A DNA stretch of 64,000 nucleotides, taken from contig NZ_MUJY01000111.1 in NCBI RefSeq assembly GCF_002286785.1, positions 1 to 64,000 of the forward strand, in the 5' to 3' direction. Shown here in pieces: positions 48,062 to 58,346 of the stretch. Source of the DNA: Pseudomonas sp. PIC25 (GTDB lineage Bacteria; Pseudomonadota; Gammaproteobacteria; Pseudomonadales; Pseudomonadaceae). The notes beneath the pieces were generated by a model. That model saw only the letters and a program-made list of their open reading frames with translations, searched no databases and was not told the DNA's origin. Every line of letters begins with the position of its first letter. Position 1 is the first letter of the stretch. Both the position numbers and the translations under genes were made by a program.

Positions 48062-49102
48062 ATGCTCAAGCACAGCTTGCGCTGGACTCTGGCCGCTCTC
48101 TGCCTCGGTGCTGCGAGCACCGGTCTCGCGGCGCAATTGATGGTGGTCTCGTTCGGTGGCGCGACGCGCGACGCCCAGCGCGATGCCTTCTACAAGCCGT
48201 TCAGGGCAGCCACCGGCACGGTGGTGATCAATGGTTCCTACAACGGCGACTTCGACAAGCTGCGGCGCATGCAGGCGGCCCAGCATGTCAACTGGGACGT
48301 GGTCGAGGTGGAAGCGCCGGAGCTGGTGCGCGGTTGCGAGACGGGCCTGTTCCAGCCCCTGGATGCGCAGGAGTTGGGCGACACCCAGGCGCTCATTCCC
48401 GGCGCGCTACGCCCCTGCGGCGTGGGCACGTTCGTCTGGTCGATGGTATTGGCCTACGACAGCCAGCGATTGCCGCAGGCGCCGCAGGGGTGGGCCGATT
48501 TCTGGGATGTGCAGCGCTTCCCTGGTAATCGTGGGTTGCGCAAGGGCGCCAAGTACAACCTGGAGTTCGCCCTGCTGGCCAGCGGCGTGCCGGCGGAGCA
48601 GGTCTATTCCCGTCTGGCGACCCGGCAGGGGGTGGACATGGCGTTCGACAAGCTCGATCAGCTCAGGCCCCACATTCGTTGGTGGCAGGCCGGTGAAGAG
48701 CCCATCCGGGGCTTGAATGACGGCAGCCTGCTGATGAGTGCTTCCTACAGCGGACGCATCGGAGCGGCCCAGGACCAGGGGGCCGCCCTGCAGTTGGTAT
48801 GGCCAGGCAGCATCTACGACTTCGATTACTGGGCCATCCCCAGCGGCAGCTTCAACAGCCGCGAGGCACTTCAGTTCATCCGCTTCGCCAGTCAAAAAGA
48901 GACGCAGCAGGTCTTTGCCGAGCGCATTCCCTACGGGCCGGTCAACAGCCGGGCGCTGGCCGGCCTGGCGCCCGAGCGGGTGGCACGGTTGCCCACCGCG
49001 CCAGCGAACATGGCGCAGGCATTGCCCATGGGCGTGGAGTTCTGGATCGAACACGGCGACGAGCTGGAGCAGCGCTTCGAACGCTGGCTGGCACGCCCCT
49101 GA
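48062..49102 (+). CDS. Second ABC periplasmic binding protein, AgtB paralogue
   Basis: A 346-residue binding protein with a signal peptide (WTLAALCLGAASTGLAA). It is closely similar to the agtB-like product along its length: VVSFGGATRDAQ, WDVVEVEAPELVRGC, LRKGAKYNLEFALLA and WWQAGEEP align with WDLVEVESPELSRGC, LRKGAKYTLEFALMA and WWEAGAQP. It lies at the 3' end of the operon, 72 bases after agtD. In PAO1, as I recall, a second binding protein (PA0602) sits before agtA, so the order differs here. It may widen substrate range or serve signalling with AgtS. Confidence 0.9.
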   Translation: MLKHSLRWTLAALCLGAASTGLAAQLMVVSFGGATRDAQRDAFYKPFRAATGTVVINGSYNGDFDKLRRMQAAQHVNWDVVEVEAPELVRGCETGLFQPLDAQELGDTQALIPGALRPCGVGTFVWSMVLAYDSQRLPQAPQGWADFWDVQRFPGNRGLRKGAKYNLEFALLASGVPAEQVYSRLATRQGVDMAFDKLDQLRPHIRWWQAGEEPIRGLNDGSLLMSASYSGRIGAAQDQGAALQLVWPGSIYDFDYWAIPSGSFNSREALQFIRFASQKETQQVFAERIPYGPVNSRALAGLAPERVARLPTAPANMAQALPMGVEFWIEHGDELEQRFERWLARP

Positions 49103-49186
49103 CGGCGGGCGGTACGACGGCCGTCCGCGCGGCGAGCCGGCTCTCTCGGGTACAATGCGCGCCTCCGTGATTTCCCGAGGTGCGCC

Positions 49187-49861
49187 ATGCAGCCCTTTGC
49201 CATTGCTCCGTCGATCCTTTCCGCCGACTTCGCCCGCCTCGGCGAGGAGGTGGACAAGGTCCTCGCCGCCGGGGCCGACATCGTCCATTTCGATGTGATG
49301 GACAACCACTACGTGCCCAACCTGACCATCGGTCCGATGGTCTGCGCGGCGCTACGCAAGTACGGCATCACCGCGCCGATCGACGCGCACCTGATGGTCA
49401 AGCCGGTGGACCGCATCATCGGCGACTTCATCGAGGCCGGCGCCAGCTACATCACCTTCCACCCGGAAGCCTCCGAGCACATCGACCGCTCCCTGCAACT
49501 GATCCGCGACGGCGGCGCCAAGGCGGGCCTGGTATTCAATCCGGCGACCCCGTTGGACGTGCTCAAGTACGTCATGGACAAGGTCGATATGATCCTGCTG
49601 ATGAGCGTGAACCCTGGCTTCGGCGGACAGAAGTTCATCCCCGGAACCCTCGGTAAGCTGCGCGAGGCGCGCGCGCTGATCGACGCCTCGGGGCGCGACA
49701 TCCGCCTGGAGATCGATGGCGGCGTGAATGTGAAGAACATCCGCGAGATTGCCGAGGCGGGTGCGGATACCTTCGTCGCCGGTTCGGCGATCTTCAACCA
49801 GCCCGACTACAAGGCGGTGATCGACGCGATGCGCGCCGAGCTGGCCCAGGCCAAGGCGTGA
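49187..49861 (+). CDS. rpe: Ribulose-phosphate 3-epimerase
   Basis: A 224-residue TIM-barrel epimerase starting [21 protein letters not shown]. The metal-binding residues appear in [28 protein letters not shown] and the phosphate loop [13 protein letters not shown]. It interconverts ribulose-5- and xylulose-5-phosphate. It overlaps gph by four bases and begins the rpe-gph-trpE group. Confidence 0.97.
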   Translation: MQPFAIAPSILSADFARLGEEVDKVLAAGADIVHFDVMDNHYVPNLTIGPMVCAALRKYGITAPIDAHLMVKPVDRIIGDFIEAGASYITFHPEASEHIDRSLQLIRDGGAKAGLVFNPATPLDVLKYVMDKVDMILLMSVNPGFGGQKFIPGTLGKLREARALIDASGRDIRLEIDGGVNVKNIREIAEAGADTFVAGSAIFNQPDYKAVIDAMRAELAQAKA

Positions 49862-50547
49862 ACGGACTCGCGCAACTGTTCCCCGGACGCCTGCCGCGTC
49901 TGGTGATGTTCGATCTGGACGGCACCCTGATGGATTCCGTCCCTGATCTGGCGGCAGCCGTCGACCGCATGCTGGCCGATCTCGGCCGGGCACCCGCGGG
50001 GCTGGAGCGGGTGCGCGAGTGGGTTGGCAACGGTGCCCAGGTGTTGGTGCGCCGGGCGCTGGCCGGAGGATTGCAGCATGAACATGTCGACGACGCCGAA
50101 GCCGAGCGGGCCTTGCAAATGTTCATGCAGACCTACGCCGACAGCCACGGCTTGACCACCGTCTATCCCGGCGTCCCGCCGACCCTGGACTGGCTCAAGG
50201 CACAGGGCATTCCCCTGGCCGTGGTGACCAACAAGCCGGAGCGCTTCGTCGCGCCGCTGCTGGAAGAAAAGGGGCTCGGCGGCTATTTCCGCTGGATCGT
50301 CGGCGGCGATACCCTGCCGCAGCAAAAGCCCGATCCGGCCGCCTTGCATTGGGTGCTGGACAAAGCCGGCGTGGCGCCGGCCGATGCGCTCTTCGTCGGC
50401 GATTCGCGCAACGATGTGCTGGCGGCCAGGGCGGCGGACGTGACTTGCGTGGCGATGAGCTATGGCTATAACCATGGACGTCCCATCGCCGAAGAAAATC
50501 CGGCGCTGGTTCTCGACGATCTGCGCCAGCTGCTGCCGGGCGGTTGA
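49858..50547 (+). CDS. gph: Phosphoglycolate phosphatase Gph
   Basis: A 229-residue HAD phosphatase. Motif I is [19 protein letters not shown], motif II is VVTNKP and motif IV is [12 protein letters not shown]. It starts at GTG overlapping the rpe stop. It clears 2-phosphoglycolate formed from damaged DNA ends. The trpE leader lies in the 198 bases that follow. Confidence 0.95.
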   Translation: MNGLAQLFPGRLPRLVMFDLDGTLMDSVPDLAAAVDRMLADLGRAPAGLERVREWVGNGAQVLVRRALAGGLQHEHVDDAEAERALQMFMQTYADSHGLTTVYPGVPPTLDWLKAQGIPLAVVTNKPERFVAPLLEEKGLGGYFRWIVGGDTLPQQKPDPAALHWVLDKAGVAPADALFVGDSRNDVLAARAADVTCVAMSYGYNHGRPIAEENPALVLDDLRQLLPGG

Positions 50548-50609
50548 TTCGGGCCGGCGCCTGCGCTAGTGTGGCCGGACGTCTTCAAACCCCGCCGAGA
50601 GATCAGATC

Positions 50610-50678
50610 GTGGTGGTCACCTGCAAACTCTGGATGAAGGTCATCAAGGCCCTGGCCCGTTGGCGCTGGCGCGCCTGA
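50610..50678 (+). CDS. trpL: trpE leader peptide with three tryptophan codons
   Basis: A 22-codon frame starting at GTG (ATG at 50634 is an alternative) encodes [22 protein letters not shown], with Trp at residues 8, 18 and 20 and a stop 67 bases before trpE. GAGAG lies upstream as a weak ribosome site. Pseudomonas trpE is known to be controlled by attenuation (studied in P. putida), and closely spaced Trp codons at the end of a short peptide are the expected sensor. A following stem GCCGG/CCGGC at 50690-50703 may be part of the attenuator but lacks a strong T-run. Confidence 0.75.
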   Translation: MVVTCKLWMKVIKALARWRWRA

Positions 50679-50745
50679 TCTTGTCTGTCGCCGGACCGCC
50701 GGCGCGTTTGCACCCGACCGTTACCCTCAAGCCACGAGGCTGATC

Positions 50746-52227
50746 ATGAACCGCGAAGAATTCCTGCGCCTGGCCGATGCCGGCTATAACCGCATTCCTT
50801 TGGCCTGCGAGACGCTGGCCGATTTCGATACCCCGCTGTCCATCTACCTGAAACTGGCCGACGCGCCTAACTCCTACCTGCTGGAGTCCGTGCAGGGCGG
50901 CGAGAAGTGGGGCCGTTATTCCATCATTGGCCTGCCCAGCCGCACCGTGCTCCGTGCCTATGGGCATCGTGTCAGCATCGCGACCGATGGCGTCGAGGTG
51001 GAGCGGCATGACGATTGCTCCGATCCACTGGCCTTCGTCGAATCCTTCAAGGCGCGCTATCGCGTGCCGACGCTGCCTGGACTGCCGCGCTTCAATGGCG
51101 GACTGGTCGGCTACTTCGGCTATGACAGCGTGCGCTACGTCGAGCCCAAGCTGGCCCAGTGTCCGAATCCCGATCCGCTGGGGACGCCGGATATCCTGCT
51201 GATGGTCTCCGATGCCGTGGTGGTGTTCGACAACCTGGCTGGGAAGATTCACGCCATCGTCCTCGCCGATCCGGCCGAGGAAAACGCCTACGAGCAGGGA
51301 CAGGCCCGTCTGCAGGACTTGCTGGAGCGACTGCGCCAGCCGATCACGCCGCGACTCGGGGTCGACCTGAATGCCCCGGCCGGCCGCGAACCCGAGTTCC
51401 GTTCCAGCTTCAGCCGGGGGGACTACGAACGGGCGGTCGACGCGATCAAGGAATACATCCTGGCCGGCGACTGCATGCAGGTGGTGATCTCCCAGCGCAT
51501 GTCCATTCCCTTCCAGGCGGCACCTATCGATCTCTACCGCGCCCTGCGCTGCTTTAATCCGACGCCCTATATGTACTTCTTCAATTTCGGCGATTTCCAC
51601 GTGGTGGGCTCGTCGCCGGAAGTGCTGGTGCGTGTCGAGGACAATCTGGTGACGGTCCGTCCGATCGCCGGCACCCGACCGCGTGGCGCCAGCGAGGAGG
51701 CCGACGTGGCGCTGGAGAAGGACCTGCTCTCGGACGCCAAGGAGCTGGCCGAGCACCTGATGCTGATCGACTTGGGCCGCAACGACGTCGGCCGGGTCTC
51801 GGAGACGGGTTCGGTCCGCCTGACCGAAAAAATGGTCATCGAGCGCTATTCCAACGTGATGCACATCGTGTCCAACGTCACCGGCCAGTTGAAGGCTGGC
51901 ATGAGTGCGATGGATGCACTACGGGCGATCCTGCCGGCCGGTACGCTGTCCGGCGCGCCGAAGATTCGCGCCATGGAAATCATCGACGAGCTGGAGCCGG
52001 TCAAGCGCGGTGTCTACGGCGGTGCCGTCGGTTATCTGGCCTGGAACGGCAACATGGACACCGCCATCGCCATCCGCACGGCGGTGATCAAGGACGGCGA
52101 ACTCCACGTCCAGGCCGGCGCAGGAATTGTCGCCGACTCGGTGCCCGCGCTGGAGTGGGAGGAAACCCTGAACAAGCGGCGCGCCATGTTCCGTGCCGTC
52201 GCCCTTGCCGAACAGACCGCGAAGTGA
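50746..52227 (+). CDS. trpE: Anthranilate synthase component I TrpE
   Basis: A 493-residue chorismate-using enzyme. The N-terminal feedback region has [20 protein letters not shown] (Ser near residue 46), and the catalytic part contains [24 protein letters not shown] and [19 protein letters not shown]. It makes anthranilate with the TrpG glutaminase. A leader peptide precedes it. In contrast to PAO1, trpG follows after only 11 bases. Confidence 0.97.
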   Translation: MNREEFLRLADAGYNRIPLACETLADFDTPLSIYLKLADAPNSYLLESVQGGEKWGRYSIIGLPSRTVLRAYGHRVSIATDGVEVERHDDCSDPLAFVESFKARYRVPTLPGLPRFNGGLVGYFGYDSVRYVEPKLAQCPNPDPLGTPDILLMVSDAVVVFDNLAGKIHAIVLADPAEENAYEQGQARLQDLLERLRQPITPRLGVDLNAPAGREPEFRSSFSRGDYERAVDAIKEYILAGDCMQVVISQRMSIPFQAAPIDLYRALRCFNPTPYMYFFNFGDFHVVGSSPEVLVRVEDNLVTVRPIAGTRPRGASEEADVALEKDLLSDAKELAEHLMLIDLGRNDVGRVSETGSVRLTEKMVIERYSNVMHIVSNVTGQLKAGMSAMDALRAILPAGTLSGAPKIRAMEIIDELEPVKRGVYGGAVGYLAWNGNMDTAIAIRTAVIKDGELHVQAGAGIVADSVPALEWEETLNKRRAMFRAVALAEQTAK

Positions 52228-52238
52228 AGGAGTCTGCC

Positions 52239-52832
52239 ATGCTGCTGATGATCGATAACTACGACTCTTTCACCTACAACGTGGTGCAGTACCTGGGCGA
52301 GCTGGGTCAGGACGTCAAGGTGATCCGCAACGACGAGCTGAGCGTCGCCGATATCGAAGCGCTGAGTCCCGAGCGCATCGTCATTTCCCCCGGCCCCTGT
52401 ACCCCGACCGAAGCTGGCGTTTCGCTGGCGGTGATCGAGCGTTTCGCCGGCAAATTGCCGATCCTGGGCGTCTGCCTGGGGCACCAGAGCATCGGTCAAG
52501 CGTTCGGCGGCGATGTGGTGCGTGCCCGCCAGGTGATGCACGGCAAGACCAGCCCGGTATTTCATGAGAACCAGGGCGTCTTCGCCGGCTTGAACAATCC
52601 CTTGACCGTCACCCGCTACCACTCGCTGGTGGTCAAACGCGAGACGTTGCCGGACTGTCTGGAAATCACCGCATGGACCCAGTTTGAGAACGGTGAGGTG
52701 GACGAAATCATGGGGCTGCGCCATAAGACTCTGAACGTCGAAGGCGTGCAGTTCCACCCCGAATCGATCCTGACCGAACAAGGGCATGAGCTGTTTGCCA
52801 ACTTCCTGAAACAGACCGGCGGTCGCCGCTAA
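52239..52832 (+). CDS. trpG: Anthranilate synthase component II TrpG
   Basis: A 197-residue class I glutamine amidotransferase starting [19 protein letters not shown]. The nucleophile loop is [15 protein letters not shown] and the His/Glu partner pair is in [15 protein letters not shown] lies upstream of the ATG. It supplies ammonia to TrpE and may also serve PabB. It directly follows trpE and starts trpGDC. Confidence 0.97.
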   Translation: MLLMIDNYDSFTYNVVQYLGELGQDVKVIRNDELSVADIEALSPERIVISPGPCTPTEAGVSLAVIERFAGKLPILGVCLGHQSIGQAFGGDVVRARQVMHGKTSPVFHENQGVFAGLNNPLTVTRYHSLVVKRETLPDCLEITAWTQFENGEVDEIMGLRHKTLNVEGVQFHPESILTEQGHELFANFLKQTGGRR

Positions 52833-52841
52833 GGAGCAGTG

Positions 52842-53888
52842 ATGGATATCAAGGGCGCGCTGAGCCGTATCGTCGGCCAACTGGACCTGACCACCGAGGA
52901 AATGCAATCGGTGATGCGGGAAATCATGACCGGGCAGTGCACCGACGCGCAGATCGGTGCCTTCCTGATGGGCATGCGCATGAAGAGCGAGACCATCGAC
53001 GAAATCGTCGGGGCCGCCCAGGTGATGCGTGAGCTGGCGGCACCGGTGAACATCCAGGCCGAGCGTCTGGTAGACACCTGCGGCACCGGCGGCGACGGCA
53101 TGAACATTTTCAATGTCTCCACCGCGGCGGCCTTTGTGGTCGCCGCGGCGGGCGGCAAGGTGGCCAAGCACGGCAATCGCGCGGTTTCCGGCAAGAGTGG
53201 CAGCGCCGATCTGCTGGAGGCGGCAGGCGTCTACCTGAACCTGACGCCGGAGCAGGTGGCGCGTTGCGTCGAGTCCGTCGGGGTCGGCTTCATGTTCGCG
53301 CCGGCTCATCACGGGGCGATGAAGCACGCCATCGGCCCGCGCCGGGAACTGGCGCTACGCACTATCTTCAACATGCTCGGCCCGATGACCAACCCAGCGG
53401 GTGTCAAGCATCAGGTCATCGGCGTGTTCAGCCAGGCGCTATGTCGACCGATGGCGGAGGTGTTGCAGCGCCTCGGCAGTGTGCACGTACTGGTGGTGCA
53501 TGCGCAGGATGGGCTGGATGAAATCAGCCTGGCCGCACCAACCCATGTCGCCGAGCTGAAGGATGGCACCGTTAGCGAATACAGCATCCAGCCGGAGGAT
53601 TTCGGTATCAAGAGCCAGAGCCTGATCGGCCTGACCGTGGAGACGCCGCTGGCATCGCTGGAGCTGATCCGCGACGCGCTCGGCCGTCGTAAGACGGAAA
53701 ACGGGCAGAAGGCTGCCGACATGATCGTGCTCAACGCTGGCGCGGCCCTGTATGCCGCGGACCATGCCAGCAGTCTGAAGGAGGGCGTGCAGTTGGCCCA
53801 TGATGCGCTGCACACCGGCCTGGCCCGCGAAAAGCTGGAGGAGCTGGTGTCCTTTACCGCGGTGTTCCGACAGGAGAATGAAGCGTGA
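52842..53888 (+). CDS. trpD: Anthranilate phosphoribosyltransferase TrpD
   Basis: A 348-residue enzyme with [18 protein letters not shown] (PRPP loop), [19 protein letters not shown] and [24 protein letters not shown] at 52839 adds one residue. It adds the phosphoribosyl group to anthranilate. It overlaps trpC by four bases (GTGA). Confidence 0.97.
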   Translation: MDIKGALSRIVGQLDLTTEEMQSVMREIMTGQCTDAQIGAFLMGMRMKSETIDEIVGAAQVMRELAAPVNIQAERLVDTCGTGGDGMNIFNVSTAAAFVVAAAGGKVAKHGNRAVSGKSGSADLLEAAGVYLNLTPEQVARCVESVGVGFMFAPAHHGAMKHAIGPRRELALRTIFNMLGPMTNPAGVKHQVIGVFSQALCRPMAEVLQRLGSVHVLVVHAQDGLDEISLAAPTHVAELKDGTVSEYSIQPEDFGIKSQSLIGLTVETPLASLELIRDALGRRKTENGQKAADMIVLNAGAALYAADHASSLKEGVQLAHDALHTGLAREKLEELVSFTAVFRQENEA

Positions 53889-54721
53889 GTCTGCCGACCG
53901 TTCTGGAGAAAATCATTGCCCGCAAGGCGGAAGAAGTGGCCGAGCGCCGGGCGCGCCTGGGGCTGGCGGAGCTTGAGCAACTGGCCCGTGACGCCGACGC
54001 GCCGCGCGGTTTTGCCCAGGCCCTGCTTGAGCAGGCCAAGCGTAAGCAGCCGGCGGTGATTGCCGAGATCAAGAAGGCATCGCCAAGCAAGGGTGTATTG
54101 CGAGAGAACTTCGTGCCGACGGAAATCGCCCGGAGTTACGAAGAGGGTGGGGCGACCTGCCTGTCGGTGCTGACCGATGTGGACTTTTTCCAGGGGGCCG
54201 ACGCCTATTTGCAGGAAGCCCGTGTGGCCTGCAGCCTGCCGGTGATCCGCAAGGACTTCATGATCGACCCCTACCAGATCGTCGAGTCGCGGGCCTTGGG
54301 TGCCGATTGCGTGCTGTTGATCGTCTCCGCTCTGGACGATGTGCGCATGGCGGAACTGGCGGCCACCGCCAGGGATGTCGGCTTGGATGTGCTGGTCGAA
54401 GTGCACGATGGCGATGAGCTGGAGCGGGCGCTGAAGACGCTGGATACCCCCTTGCTGGGCATCAACAACCGCAACCTGCACACCTTCGAGGTCAGCCTGG
54501 AAACTACGCTCGACCTGCTGCCGCGGATTCCGCGCGACCGCCTAGTGGTCACCGAGAGCGGCATCCTCAATCGGGCCGATGTGGAGCTGATGGAAATCAG
54601 TGAGGTCTATGCCTTCCTGGTCGGAGAGGCTTTCATGCGTGCCGAGAACCCTGGCCTGGAATTGCAGCGCCTGTTCTTCCCGGAGAAAACGCGCGCGGTA
54701 ATGGGCGCCGATCCGGGTTGA
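53885..54721 (+). CDS. trpC: Indole-3-glycerol phosphate synthase TrpC
   Basis: A 278-residue TIM-barrel enzyme with [13 protein letters not shown] (catalytic Lys), [26 protein letters not shown] and [11 protein letters not shown]. It closes the indole ring. It starts at GTG over the trpD stop and ends the operon before a strong terminator shared with vfr. Confidence 0.97.
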   Translation: MSLPTVLEKIIARKAEEVAERRARLGLAELEQLARDADAPRGFAQALLEQAKRKQPAVIAEIKKASPSKGVLRENFVPTEIARSYEEGGATCLSVLTDVDFFQGADAYLQEARVACSLPVIRKDFMIDPYQIVESRALGADCVLLIVSALDDVRMAELAATARDVGLDVLVEVHDGDELERALKTLDTPLLGINNRNLHTFEVSLETTLDLLPRIPRDRLVVTESGILNRADVELMEISEVYAFLVGEAFMRAENPGLELQRLFFPEKTRAVMGADPG

Positions 54722-54738
54722 TGGGTTCGGCTCGAATG

Positions 54739-54769
54739 GAAAAAAGCCGGCAATTTTGCCGGCTTTTTT
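54739..54769. terminator. Bidirectional terminator between trpC and vfr
   Basis: AAAAAAGCCGGC and GCCGGCTTTTTT flank a short AATTTT-type loop. Both strands end in T-runs, so it can terminate trpGDC from the left and vfr from the right. Confidence 0.92.
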
Positions 54770-54781
54770 CTTGTGCGCCCG

Positions 54782-55426
54782 TCAGCGGGTGCCGTAGACC
54801 ACCATGGTCTTGCCCTTGACGTGTACCAGTCCCTGCTCCTCGAGGCTTTTCAGAACACGACCGACCATTTCCCGCGAGCAGCCGACGATGCGGCCGATTT
54901 CCTGGCGGGTGATCTTGATCTGCATGCCGTCGGGGTGGGTCATGGCGTCCGGCTGCCGGCACAGGTCCAGCAGGGTACGGGCGACACGGCCGGTGACGTC
55001 GAGGAACGCAAGGTCGCCGACCTTGCGCGTGGTGTTGCGCAGACGTTCGGCCATCTGACTACCGAGTGCGTAGAGGATATCCGGGTCCTGTTGGGTCAGT
55101 TCGCGGAACTTGGCATAGCTGAGTTCCGCCACTTCGCACTCGGTTTTCGCGCGCACCCAGGCGCTGCGTTCTTTCTCCGAGCCTTCCTTTTCGAACAGTC
55201 CCATCTCACCGAAGAAATCTCCCGAGTTGAGATAGGCGATGATCATTTCGCGCCCGTCGTCATCCTCGATGAGGATGGTGACCGATCCCTTGATGATGAA
55301 GTAGAGGGTTTCGCATCGATCGCCCGCATAAATGATGGTGCTCTTCGCCGTGTAGCGGCGGCGGTGACAATGCGCGAGGAGTTTATCGAGGTGCTTGATT
55401 TTAGGTGTAAGGGTGATCGCAACCAT
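54782..55426 (-). CDS. vfr: cAMP-responsive regulator Vfr (CRP family)
   Basis: A 214-residue CRP homologue. The cAMP-binding beta-roll has [13 protein letters not shown] (phosphate-binding cassette), and the C-terminal helix-turn-helix is [21 protein letters not shown]. In P. aeruginosa Vfr activates quorum sensing, type III secretion and twitching genes and regulates itself. It ends at a terminator shared with trpC and is divergent from an OsmC-like gene; a TGTGA half-site at 55545-55549 lies in the shared region. Confidence 0.96.
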   Translation of the reverse strand: MVAITLTPKIKHLDKLLAHCHRRRYTAKSTIIYAGDRCETLYFIIKGSVTILIEDDDGREMIIAYLNSGDFFGEMGLFEKEGSEKERSAWVRAKTECEVAELSYAKFRELTQQDPDILYALGSQMAERLRNTTRKVGDLAFLDVTGRVARTLLDLCRQPDAMTHPDGMQIKITRQEIGRIVGCSREMVGRVLKSLEEQGLVHVKGKTMVVYGTR

Positions 55427-55664
55427 GCCCGAGTCCCGAAAAATAAAAGGATAAGCCTTTGTCCAACAGGCAATTTCTTATAGTTGTCCGGCCAAGTGTG
55501 CCAGTAATCCGGCGCCAGCTTAACAGACGCACCTGCTCAGTCCATGTGAAATTGCGATCCAGCTAACACCTGGGCGGCACTTTTTTGTCACTTCGCTGTC
55601 CTGCAGGGGGCCCGAAGTGTCTTGTGATAAGCTAGCGCACCTTTTCATATAGCGGAATCCAGCG

Positions 55665-56087
55665 ATGAAAGCACGTATCCAGTGGGCTGGCGAGGCCCTT
55701 TTCGTTGGCGAGTCCGGTAGCGGCCATGCCGTTGTCATGGATGGGCCGCCGGAGAACGGCGGACGCAACCTCGGGGTGCGGCCGATGGAGATGCTGTTGC
55801 TCGGCCTGGGTGGCTGCACCAATTTCGATGTGGTGAGCATCCTGAAGAAGTCCCGGCAGCCGGTGGAAAGCTGCGAGGCGTTCCTAGAGGCCGAGCGGGC
55901 TAGCGAAGATCCCAAGGTGTTCACCAAGATCCATGTGCACTTTGTCGTCAAGGGGCGCGGCCTCAAGGAAGCCCAGGTAAAGCGCGCGGTAGAGCTGTCG
56001 GCGGAAAAATACTGCTCGGCCTCCATCATGCTGGGGCGTGCCGGCGTCGAGATCACCCACGATTACGAGATCGTCGAACTGGGCTGA
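55665..56087 (+). CDS. OsmC/YhfA family protein
   Basis: A 140-residue alpha/beta protein starting MKARIQWAGEALFVGESG. Two cysteines lie in LGGCTNFDVVSIL (near residue 48) and EKYCSASIMLG (near 112), the pair conserved in OsmC peroxide-reducing proteins and in the YhfA subgroup, which it resembles by length. It is equivalent to PA0653. Peroxidase function is plausible but unproved in this subgroup. Confidence 0.88.
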   Translation: MKARIQWAGEALFVGESGSGHAVVMDGPPENGGRNLGVRPMEMLLLGLGGCTNFDVVSILKKSRQPVESCEAFLEAERASEDPKVFTKIHVHFVVKGRGLKEAQVKRAVELSAEKYCSASIMLGRAGVEITHDYEIVELG

Positions 56088-56306
56088 GCCGATATTCCGG
56101 CCATCACAAAACGGGCGCAAACTCTGGCGGAGGACGCCACTCCTCTGCATAATGCGCCCCCATTTTCAGGGGGCTCGAGCCTCCGACCAAACGACCACAA
56201 TCGCCAACGCGAAGAGGTGTTAACCGTCCTACGCAGACGCGTCGTTCGCATCTGACGGGCATGCTCAATCACGCGGCAGAGCCGCATACACAGAGAGTTT
56301 CCTACG

Positions 56307-57101
56307 GTGAAAAGCAAACTCAAGCTCCACGGGTTCAACAACCTGACGAAGACCTTGAGCTTCAACATCTACGACATCTGCTACGCCGAGACACCGGAGG
56401 ACCTTCAGGCCTACGTGCAGTACATCGACGAAGAATACGATGCCGAGCGTCTGACCCAGATTCTCACCGATGTCGTGGATATCATCGGCGCCAACATCCT
56501 GAACATTGCCCGTCAGGACTACGACCCGCAGGGCGCCAGCGTAACCATCCTGATCTCCGAGCAACCGGTGACGCCCACCGAAAGCCAGATCGAGGAATCG
56601 CCCGGCCCGCTGCCGGAAACCATCCTGGCGCATCTGGATAAAAGCCACATCACCGTGCATACCTACCCGGAAATCCATCCGGTGGACGGTATCGCGACGT
56701 TCCGCGTGGATATCGATGTTTCCACCTGTGGGGTGATCTCGCCGCTGAAGGCGCTGAACTACCTGATCCACCAGTTCGATTCGGACATCGTCACGGTCGA
56801 CTACCGGGTTCGTGGGTTCACCCGTGACGTCGAAGGCCGCAAGCACTTCATCGATCACGAGATCAACTCGATCCAGAAGTACCTGTCCGAGGACACGCGC
56901 GAGGCCTACCAGATGACCGACGTGAACGTGTACCAGGAGAACCTGTTCCACACCAAGATGCTGTTGAAGGACTTCGACCTGGACAACTATCTGTTCGGCG
57001 ATGCGGCCAGCAATCTTTCCGCGGAACAGCGTGAACAGGTCACCCAGCGCCTGAGGCACGAGATGCTGGAAATTTTCTACGGGCGGAACATGCCGCGCTG
57101 A
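56307..57101 (+). CDS. speD: S-adenosylmethionine decarboxylase SpeD
   Basis: A 264-residue proenzyme of the E. coli type, starting at GTG ([17 protein letters not shown]). The cleavage Lys-Ser is in [14 protein letters not shown] near residue 112; serine becomes the pyruvoyl cofactor. The conserved [15 protein letters not shown] and [15 protein letters not shown] are present. It supplies decarboxylated SAM for spermidine synthesis. A 219-base leader precedes the start, and a terminator follows. Confidence 0.96.
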   Translation: MKSKLKLHGFNNLTKTLSFNIYDICYAETPEDLQAYVQYIDEEYDAERLTQILTDVVDIIGANILNIARQDYDPQGASVTILISEQPVTPTESQIEESPGPLPETILAHLDKSHITVHTYPEIHPVDGIATFRVDIDVSTCGVISPLKALNYLIHQFDSDIVTVDYRVRGFTRDVEGRKHFIDHEINSIQKYLSEDTREAYQMTDVNVYQENLFHTKMLLKDFDLDNYLFGDAASNLSAEQREQVTQRLRHEMLEIFYGRNMPR

Positions 57102-57129
57102 CAGCGGTGCACGCACCGAATGGAATGAA

Positions 57130-57157
57130 GAAGGGCGCCCATGGCGCCCTTCTTTTT
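57130..57157. terminator. speD terminator, also facing coq7
   Basis: GAAGGGCGCC and GGCGCCCTTC flank a CAT loop with a T-run after it on the plus strand, 29 bases after the speD stop. The coq7 gene converges 18 bases beyond. Confidence 0.88.
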
Positions 57158-57174
57158 GTCCGGCTGCTGCGGCG

Positions 57175-57822
57175 CTATATCCGGTAGGTGCTCTTGGTCA
57201 TGACCTTGGACAGGAGCGTCATGCCGAATTTCACCGGTGCGGGAAAACGAAGCCCGCCCGCTTCCAGCGCGGCAGTGGAGTGTTGCTCCTCGTCGAGGCG
57301 CATCTGTTCGAGAATGGCGCGGGACTTGCGGTCTTCCTGGGGTAACTGGTCGAGATGTTCGTCCAGATGCTTGCAGACCTGGTCCTCGGTAGCGGCGACG
57401 AAACCCAGGCTGACTCTGTCGCTGATCAGTCCGGCCATGGCGCCCACGCCGAAGGACAAACCGTAGAACAATGGGTTGAGTACGCTGGGGTGGCTGCCCA
57501 GCTCCCGGATTCGTTGCTCACACCAGGCCAGGTGGTCGATTTCTTCATCGGCGGCCTGCTCCATGGCGCTGCGCACTTCAGGAAGCTTGGCGGTCAGCGC
57601 CTGCCCCTGGTAGAGAGCCTGGGCACAAACCTCACCCGTGTGATTGATGCGCATCAGGCCGGCCACGTGGCGGGCGTCGCTCTCGTTCAGTTCGGCGTCC
57701 GGTTGGACGATGCCGGGCGAGGGACGATAGGGCTGGCCGCTGAAAGGCAGCAAGGTGCGCAGCGCGGCATCAGCCTGCAGCAGCAGGCGATCGACGGGGG
57801 AGTAGTGACGTTCGGTGGCCAT
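57175..57822 (-). CDS. coq7: 3-demethoxyubiquinol 3-hydroxylase (Coq7)
   Basis: A 215-residue di-iron hydroxylase. Metal ligands are in [24 protein letters not shown] and [11 protein letters not shown], with one E in the membrane-facing helix [13 protein letters not shown]. It performs the last hydroxylation in ubiquinone synthesis. The ATG was chosen since GGAGGT precedes it. Equivalent to PA0655. Confidence 0.95.
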   Translation of the reverse strand: MATERHYSPVDRLLLQADAALRTLLPFSGQPYRPSPGIVQPDAELNESDARHVAGLMRINHTGEVCAQALYQGQALTAKLPEVRSAMEQAADEEIDHLAWCEQRIRELGSHPSVLNPLFYGLSFGVGAMAGLISDRVSLGFVAATEDQVCKHLDEHLDQLPQEDRKSRAILEQMRLDEEQHSTAALEAGGLRFPAPVKFGMTLLSKVMTKSTYRI

Positions 57823-57917
57823 GGGCACCTCCGCAATGGTTCTGCCGGTGCAGTGTACTGGAATCGCAGGGACCGGTCTTGACCGCGGTCATGCGCAAGC
57901 CCGGTCCCGCATGGCCA

Positions 57918-58256
57918 TCAGCCCGGCGGCCAGTGCATCTGGCGTTGGCCGAGGACATGCATGTGAATGTGGTAAACCGTCTGGCCACCCTGCTCGTTGC
58001 AGTTCATCACCAGGCGGAAGCCGGCCTCGCAGCCTTGCTCCCTGGCCAGGCGTTGTGCGGTGAAGAGGATGTGGCCGGCGAGGGCTTTGTCGTCTTCGCT
58101 CAGGTCATTGAGGGTTGCGATGTGCTTCTTCGGAATGACGAGGAAGTGCACGGGCGCCTGCGGGCCGATGTCATGAAAGGCGACGACGTGCTCGTCTTCA
58201 TAGAGCTTGCGCGCAGGGATTTCCCCGGCGACGATCTTGCAGAACAGACAGTCCAC
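57918..58256 (-). CDS. HIT family purine nucleoside phosphoramidase-like protein
   Basis: A 112-residue histidine-triad protein with CLFCKIVAGEIP at the N-terminus and the HxHxH motif at 96-100 (VYHIHMHVLG). The family hydrolyses AMP-lysine and similar adducts. It is divergent from the AAA ATPase gene and separated from it by 90 bases. Equivalent to PA0656. Confidence 0.93.
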   Translation of the reverse strand: MDCLFCKIVAGEIPARKLYEDEHVVAFHDIGPQAPVHFLVIPKKHIATLNDLSEDDKALAGHILFTAQRLAREQGCEAGFRLVMNCNEQGGQTVYHIHMHVLGQRQMHWPPG

Positions 58257-58346
58257 GGACAGTCTCCCGGTCTGTTATCAGAAGCCCCGAGTTTAACGGG
58301 GCGAAGTGTGCCCGGCCAGTCTCGGGCGGTATCACAAGGAGCGAGA

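Noticed and set aside
55540-55560. CRP/Vfr-like site between vfr and the OsmC-like gene
   Set aside because: Only one half (TGTGA) matches; the second half is poor, so I did not list it as a binding site.
57879-58346. N-terminal extension of the AAA ATPase
   Set aside because: It overlaps the divergent HIT gene; the GTG at 58347 has a good ribosome site and gives the expected protein.
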